Translations under genes and position numbers: made by a program | The notes under the pieces: model-generated | What the model was told of the DNA's origin: nothing | The model's input: only the letters and a program-made list of their open reading frames with translations | The model's database searches: none | Shown: in pieces, positions 7,420 to 11,083 of the stretch | Position numbering within the stretch: position 1 is the first letter of the stretch | How the letters are laid out: every line of letters starts with the position of its first letter | Assembly (NCBI GenBank): GCA_023433985.1 | Contig: JAEYTN010000078.1 | Span: 1 to 11,083, forward strand | DNA: 11,083 bases | From: Pseudomonadota bacterium | GTDB taxonomy: Bacteria > Pseudomonadota > Alphaproteobacteria > Rhizobiales > Devosiaceae | Reading direction: 5' to 3'

Positions 7420-8874
7420 CTACACCGCGTTCCGCCTCGTCCTGGGCGAAAACACCGTCAGCAGCACGATCCAGCAGTCGAGCCAGATCGACCAGTTCTC
7501 GATGTAGTAGAGGTCGTGCTCGGTGCGGCCGGCGACCTGTTCGAAGCTAGAGGTTTCGCCGCGGAAGCCGTTGACCTAAGCCCAGCCGGTGATGCCCGGC
7601 TTGATGCGCTGGCGGTGAGCGTAACTGGCGAGTTGCGCCCCCAGTTCGTCGTCGTGGACGAGCGCGTGCGGGCGCGGGCCGACGAGGCTCATTTCGCCGC
7701 GCAGGACGTTGATAAGCTGCGGCAACTCGTCGATGGAGGTGCGGCGGATGAAGGCGCCGATCCTGGTGATGCGCTTGTCGCCGGCGCGGACCTGCGTCAT
7801 GGCGCGGCCCGACTCGGTAACGGTCATCGAGCGGAACTTCCAGATGTGGAAGGCTTCGCCGTTGAAGCCGCGCCGCTCCTGCCGGTAGAAGACCGGGCCG
7901 GGGCTGTCGAGCTTGATGAGGAGCGCAACTGCGGCAAAGAGCGGGGCGAGGAAGACGAGGCCGAAGACAGCGCCCGACAGGTCGAAGGCGCGCTTCAGGA
8001 ACACGGCGCCGTCGCCCATCGGCTTGCGCAGGAAGCGGACGGCATTGTTGGGGCCGATCGGCACCACATCGAGGAACTTGAAGCTCTGGTTGTCGGTGGC
8101 CGGGGCGCAGACGGCGTTGATGGCAAAGCGCTTGAGCGCCGCGGCGAGCCGCTCGAGCCCGTCCACGTCGCCGATGCTACCCACGAGCACCAGGTTCTCG
8201 GCACCGTTGCCGAGGCGGGCATGAGCGAACTCGACCAGCGCCGCCTCGTCGATCCGGCCGACGCCATCGCGGATATCGTCGAGGTAGAGGGTGCCCGCGA
8301 GCTGGTAGCCGGCCCGCCAGAGGTGGCCGTTGAGCAGGAAGCGGACGACGTCGGTGCGTTCGCCGACGACGGCGACCTTCTGATATTGCAGGCGCCCCGC
8401 CCTGATGCGGCTGAGCAGCCCGGCATAGGCCGCGTTGCGCGTGATCAACAGTGCCGGGATGCCGATGGCGTAGGAGGCGGTGAGCGAGACGCGCGACAGC
8501 TCGTCGGCGAGACCGAGGAGGAACGCTGCGAACAGCGCCACGGCGAAGGCGGCCGTCCAGCTCAGCGCCGCCTCGGCGATGATCGACTGGCCCGGCACCG
8601 TGCGGACGAGGAACTTGCCGGCGGTAAGGAAGCTGAGCCCGGCATAGACGGCGCCGACCAGCGCCGAATAGGCAGCGTAGAGGGCGTAGGGAACGCCGCT
8701 GAGCGGCGCCTGGAGCAGGAAATGGTAGGCGAGCGCCGGGAGCAGCATCACGAGGCTGGCGGCAGCACCTTCGGCAAACGCCAGCGCCCAACTGAGCGAG
8801 GCGCTCGACGCCACCTGGCGCGGGAAGCGCCGCCGCTCGATCCGGGGTGCGTAGCCGACCTGCTGCTCGACCAT
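7420..8874 (-). pseudogene. Polyprenyl-phosphate hexose-1-phosphate transferase (WcaJ/ExoY type) with internal amber stop
   Basis: The family's enzymes start exopolysaccharide repeat-unit synthesis by moving a hexose-1-phosphate from a UDP-sugar to undecaprenyl phosphate at the inner membrane. Seen: several N-terminal membrane helices (about 25-165), a CoA-binding-like middle domain (about 170-290), then the bacterial sugar transferase domain, with KRAFDLSGA, a membrane-embedded hydrophobic stretch, FHIWKFRSM, the catalytic Asp382-Glu383 in TSIDELPQ, and SLVGPRP. ATG at 8874-8872 has GAGGGAA (8887-8881) at 6-nt spacing. Codon 433 is TAG (7578-7576), exactly where the motif GWAQVNG has Gln (CAG). 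The frame then stays open for 51 family-like codons (VNGFRGETSS, DLYYIENWSIW) to TAG at 7422-7420. The shortened product would have 432 of 484 residues. One C-to-T change or a base error explains it. Confidence 0.92.
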
Positions 8875-8963
8875 GACAATTTCCCTCAAATTGTTGGCAA
8901 TGCTGGCATTTTCAGCCTGCGAGGGATCGCTAGCACGGGCCTCCCGAGGCCGCGAGCATGGGG

Positions 8964-8979
8964 TTAAGACGGGGTTAAC
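8964..8979 (+). promoter_or_regulatory. CtrA-type box 1
   Basis: TTAAGACGGGGTTAAC fits the CtrA consensus TTAA-N7-TTAAC with no mismatch. If it overlaps a -35 in the usual way, transcription to the right would begin near 9005, about 75 nt before the receiver-domain gene. It also lies 90 bp upstream of the transferase gene on the other strand. Confidence 0.75.
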
Positions 8980-9006
8980 GGCTGGCGGGCAGGCCGGCCG
9001 CCGGTG

Positions 9007-9010
9007 TTAA
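9007..9010 (+). promoter_or_regulatory. CtrA-type half-site
   Basis: A single TTAA lies between the two full boxes. It has no second TTAA 7 nt away, so it is at most a half-site. TTAA is otherwise very scarce in this GC-rich window. Confidence 0.3.
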
Positions 9011-9051
9011 GGATACCGGAAGGACGTTGGGGCGCGGCGATGCCGTGCATG

Positions 9052-9067
9052 TTAAGGGTCCGTTAAC
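9052..9067 (+). promoter_or_regulatory. CtrA-type box 2
   Basis: TTAAGGGTCCGTTAAC is a second perfect TTAA-N7-TTAAC match. It ends 13 nt before the ATG of the receiver gene and just upstream of its GGAG Shine-Dalgarno. This is too close for a normal -35 role on that gene, so it may repress it or act on the opposite strand. Confidence 0.7.
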
Positions 9068-9080
9068 TGCGGAGCCACTC

Positions 9081-9581
9081 ATGCCGTCACGCGCCCTGTC
9101 GATCGCGATGCTTGCTGCCAACCCTGCGCTGGCCGGGATTCTTGCCCGCTCGCTGGAACTGGACGGCGGGCACAAGGTGGCGACCTTCACGGGCATCGAG
9201 GCGCTCACCACCTACCTGCGGCTGACGCCCGTGGACGTGGTGCTGCTCGATACCGAACTGCCGGGCGCGCCGGCCATCGACATCGCCCGGGGTCTCCGCT
9301 CGCAGCTGAAGCTGGCCAGCGACGATTTCGCCATCGTGGCGCTGACCCAGACGCCGACCCCGTTCCACCGCCCCCTGCTGGCGGCGGGGATCGACCGCGT
9401 GCTGAGCAAGCCCGTGTCGCCGGGCCGCCTGCTGCTCGCGGTGGAGGAACTCTGCGCCCCCGAACGCGAGGTGGCGGTGAGCAACGGGACGATGGTGAAG
9501 GTATTCACCGGCTCCAGCGTGTCCCCGGTGCGGGTGGGCAATGTGATCCCGCTCTTCGGCGAAGGCCGCGAGCGGCGCTGA
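9081..9581 (+). CDS. Atypical receiver-domain protein (166 aa)
   Basis: A response-regulator receiver domain (about 6-125) with a C-terminal tail of about 40 residues and no DNA-binding domain. The expected phospho-acceptor is Asp57 in VDVVLLDTELPG; Thr89 (IVALTQ) and Lys110 (VLSKP) fill the conserved Thr/Ser and Lys positions. The acidic pair that normally holds Mg2+ after the first strand is replaced: the sequence reads SIAMLAANPALAG, with Ala12-Ala13 where Asp/Glu are expected. Phosphorylation may therefore be weak or absent. The tail contains a short VGNVIPLFGEGRERR end. The start is ATG at 9081 with GGAG (9071-9074) at 6-nt spacing; a TTG reading from 9027 would run across CtrA box 2. 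The gene diverges from the transferase gene and is convergent with the GT4 gene, so it probably regulates or accompanies exopolysaccharide synthesis; this is inference. Confidence 0.88.
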   Translation: MPSRALSIAMLAANPALAGILARSLELDGGHKVATFTGIEALTTYLRLTPVDVVLLDTELPGAPAIDIARGLRSQLKLASDDFAIVALTQTPTPFHRPLLAAGIDRVLSKPVSPGRLLLAVEELCAPEREVAVSNGTMVKVFTGSSVSPVRVGNVIPLFGEGRERR

Positions 9582-9587
9582 GCCGCT
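9571..9587. terminator. Hairpin between the convergent receiver and GT4 genes
   Basis: AGCGGC (9571-9576) and GCCGCT (9582-9587) form a 6-bp stem; the receiver gene's TGA (9579-9581) lies in the loop. The next gene's stop on the other strand is only 4 nt further on. There is no T-tract on either side, so it is a weak terminator candidate at best. Confidence 0.3.
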
Positions 9588-9590
9588 GAT

Positions 9591-10709
9591 TCAGGAGTTC
9601 AGCAAAGCTTCGTAACGGTCCGCGATCGCATCGATATTGAAATCGGCGGCGCGGGCTTTCAGCGTTTCGGCCGGCAGTGGCGCAGCGAGGGTCTGGGCCA
9701 TGGCTTCGGCGAGGGCGGCGGCATCGCCGACCGGGACGAGGCGGCCGAGGGCGCCGTCGCGGAGGATTTCGCGCGGGCCATGAGGTGCATCGGTGGAGAC
9801 GACCGGAACGCCGGCCGCCATCGCCTCGATGAGGACGTTGCCGAAGCCTTCGGAGACCGACGAGAGCGCGAACAGGTCGGCGGCGGCGTAGCAGGCCGCC
9901 GGATCGTTGACATAGCCGGGAAAGAGGACCGATCCGAAGATCCCGAGGCGGTTGGCTTCGTCGATCAGTTCGGAGCGAAGCGGACCATCGCCGAAGATCA
10001 CCAGCCGGGCCGGCCGGGTGGCGCGAAGCCGCGCGAACGCAGCGAGGAGCGTCCTGTGGTCCTTGACCGGGGTGAGGCGGCCGGCGGTGGCGATGACGGG
10101 CCCCTGCCCCAGCGCCGCGAGCTCGGCCTGCCACGGGTAGGTGGCGGTGGACGCCGCGCCGATGCCGGGGGGCAGCGGATTGTGGATCACCGCGATCTTG
10201 CCCGAGGGGACGCCGCGCGCCTCGAGGTCGCGACGGATGCCGGCCGACACGGCGACAAGCGTCGTGGCGCGGGCCGCGACCAAGGCCGCGAGGCGCGCGG
10301 CGACCGTGGAGCCGAAATCGTTCGACGGGATAGAGGCGGCGGCGTGGAAGCTGGGAAAGAACTTCGCCGGGGACAAAGCCAGGCCGAGGGCGAGGGCCGT
10401 GACAAGGTTGGCGAATTCGGGGCCACTGAACACAGCGTCGGGCTTGTGCCGGCGGTAGAACCGGGCGCTGCGCCAAAGGCCTCCGAGCGTGCGCGGCTTG
10501 CCGAAGCCGCCGCCGCTCACCGGGATGCCGAGATCGACGAGTTGCACCGCGTCGGACCGCAGCGCCGCGTTGGGACCAGCTGCGTTCCATACCAAGAGCG
10601 TGACGTGGTGGCCGCGTTCGGCGAGGGCATTGGCCATCAGGACGAAGACGCGCTCGGCGCCGCCGCCCCCCAGCGTCGGGACGTGGAAGATCAGCCGTCT
10701 GGGCAGCAT
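9591..10709 (-). CDS. Glycosyltransferase, GT4 family (GT-B fold)
   Basis: A 372-residue cytoplasmic or membrane-associated sugar transferase, probably adding one residue to a lipid-linked exopolysaccharide unit. Seen: the N-terminal Rossmann start RLIFHVPTLGGGGAERV with the Gly-rich loop at 14-17, and the C-terminal domain with ATAGRLTPVKDH and VIFGDGPLRSEL. The EX7E motif SEGFGNVLIEA (Glu287 and Glu295) holds the nucleotide-sugar diphosphate, followed by AAGVPVVSTD. The donor and acceptor cannot be told. The start is ATG at 10709-10707, overlapping the stop of the upstream chain-length gene by 1 nt (TGATG); an adjacent GTG at 10712 would add one residue. Translation is probably coupled to that gene. 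Its stop is 9 nt from the convergent receiver gene. Confidence 0.95.
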   Translation of the reverse strand: MLPRRLIFHVPTLGGGGAERVFVLMANALAERGHHVTLLVWNAAGPNAALRSDAVQLVDLGIPVSGGGFGKPRTLGGLWRSARFYRRHKPDAVFSGPEFANLVTALALGLALSPAKFFPSFHAAASIPSNDFGSTVAARLAALVAARATTLVAVSAGIRRDLEARGVPSGKIAVIHNPLPPGIGAASTATYPWQAELAALGQGPVIATAGRLTPVKDHRTLLAAFARLRATRPARLVIFGDGPLRSELIDEANRLGIFGSVLFPGYVNDPAACYAAADLFALSSVSEGFGNVLIEAMAAGVPVVSTDAPHGPREILRDGALGRLVPVGDAAALAEAMAQTLAAPLPAETLKARAADFNIDAIADRYEALLNS

Positions 10710-11083
10710 CACGCCACGGCGGCTTCGGCGTGGTGGCGGGCCGGCGCCTGCCGCATGTCGCGGCGAATGCCCAGCACCACGGCGATCAGCATGCCGAACA
10801 TGAAACCACCCACGGCGCCGGCCCCGAGCATTACCACGGTGCGCGGTGGCCAGGAGCGGGCCGGCGGCGGCACCGCGCTCGAGATGACGCGGATATTGGT
10901 GGTGTCGATCTGCTCGCGTTCGGCGACCTGCTTGGCGCGGCTGAGGAACGCTTCGTAGATGGCGGTCTTGGAGGCGGCGTCGCGCTCGAGCTCGCGCAGC
11001 TCCACGAGCGCTTCGTTGTCCGAGAAGACGTTGGTCTTGAGCGCGTCGGCCTTCTCGGTGAGGGCCGCGAGGCCGGCCTTGGC
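10709..11083 (-). CDS. Wzz/GumC-type polysaccharide chain-length protein, C-terminal part (starts beyond the right edge)
   Basis: The last 124 residues of a polysaccharide co-polymerase that sets chain length in Wzy-type export at the inner membrane. Seen: a coiled-coil periplasmic segment with LVELRELERDAASKTAIYEAFL (about 27-47), the GNVR-type signature of the GumC/ExoP group. Then come RVISSAVPPPARSWPPR with the Pro-rich run before the last membrane helix (about 65-81), a Gly-rich membrane helix (83-106) and a short basic cytoplasmic tail of 18 residues. The tail ends without any tyrosine-kinase domain, so the kinase, if present, is a separate protein. The stop overlaps the start of the GT4 gene. 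The frame is open to the edge, with no start inside the window. Confidence 0.92.
   Translation of the reverse strand, partial: AKAGLAALTEKADALKTNVFSDNEALVELRELERDAASKTAIYEAFLSRAKQVAEREQIDTTNIRVISSAVPPPARSWPPRTVVMLGAGAVGGFMFGMLIAVVLGIRRDMRQAPARHHAEAAVA

Noticed and set aside
7576..7578. TAG read as pyrrolysine or another recoded residue
   Set aside because: The motif position normally has Gln, no recoding element is seen, and pyrrolysine is not expected in this group. A point mutation or base error is simpler.
8875..8889. TTG start at 8889 for the sugar-phosphate transferase
   Set aside because: The TTG lies within the purine-rich TTGAGGGAA that forms the Shine-Dalgarno of the ATG at 8874.

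Overview
The window looks like a chromosomal segment of a high-GC alphaproteobacterium, probably of the order Hyphomicrobiales (a Devosia-like member would fit, but that is a guess). The signs are GC-rich codon use, two perfect TTAA-N7-TTAAC boxes of the CtrA type, an alphaproteobacterial-style S21 with a long basic tail, a DUF2934 protein, and a small conserved-looking ALERAFELARSGR protein. Most genes lie on the minus strand.

Left part (1-3200): the N-terminal half of an ABC-F ATPase gene runs off the left edge. Next comes a cold-shock protein gene with a GTG start, a strong intrinsic terminator and a structured leader. Upstream of that is a compact minus-strand cluster headed by rpsU. The rpsU stop overlaps the ATG of a 56-aa gene, followed at short spacing by 95-aa and 108-aa genes of unknown function. 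A 316-bp leader with several palindromes separates rpsU from a divergent 62-aa gene on the plus strand that may be leaderless.

Middle part (3209-7193): two ABC exporter half-transporters (600 and 635 aa) are joined by an ATGA overlap. Their nucleotide-binding motifs are complementary in their degeneracy: Asp in place of the catalytic Glu in one, a non-canonical LSLGQ signature in the other. This is the pattern of a heterodimeric exporter with one degenerate ATP site. A divergent DUF2934 gene follows after a 278-bp intergenic region that carries an inverted repeat.

Right part (7420-11083): this is an exopolysaccharide locus. It contains a polyprenyl-phosphate hexose-1-phosphate transferase gene (WcaJ/ExoY type), a receiver-domain gene, a GT4 glycosyltransferase gene and the C-terminal end of a Wzz/GumC-type chain-length protein. 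The transferase gene is interrupted by an in-frame amber codon exactly where the family's GWAQVNG motif has Gln; the remaining 51 codons stay open and family-like, so this looks like a recent nonsense mutation or a base error. The intergenic region between the transferase and the receiver gene holds two full CtrA-type boxes plus a half-site, which suggests cell-cycle control of the locus. The receiver protein keeps the phospho-acceptor Asp but has Ala-Ala where the metal-binding acidic pair is expected.

The observations most worth following are the amber codon, the CtrA-type boxes, and the rpsU-led cluster of small unknown genes.
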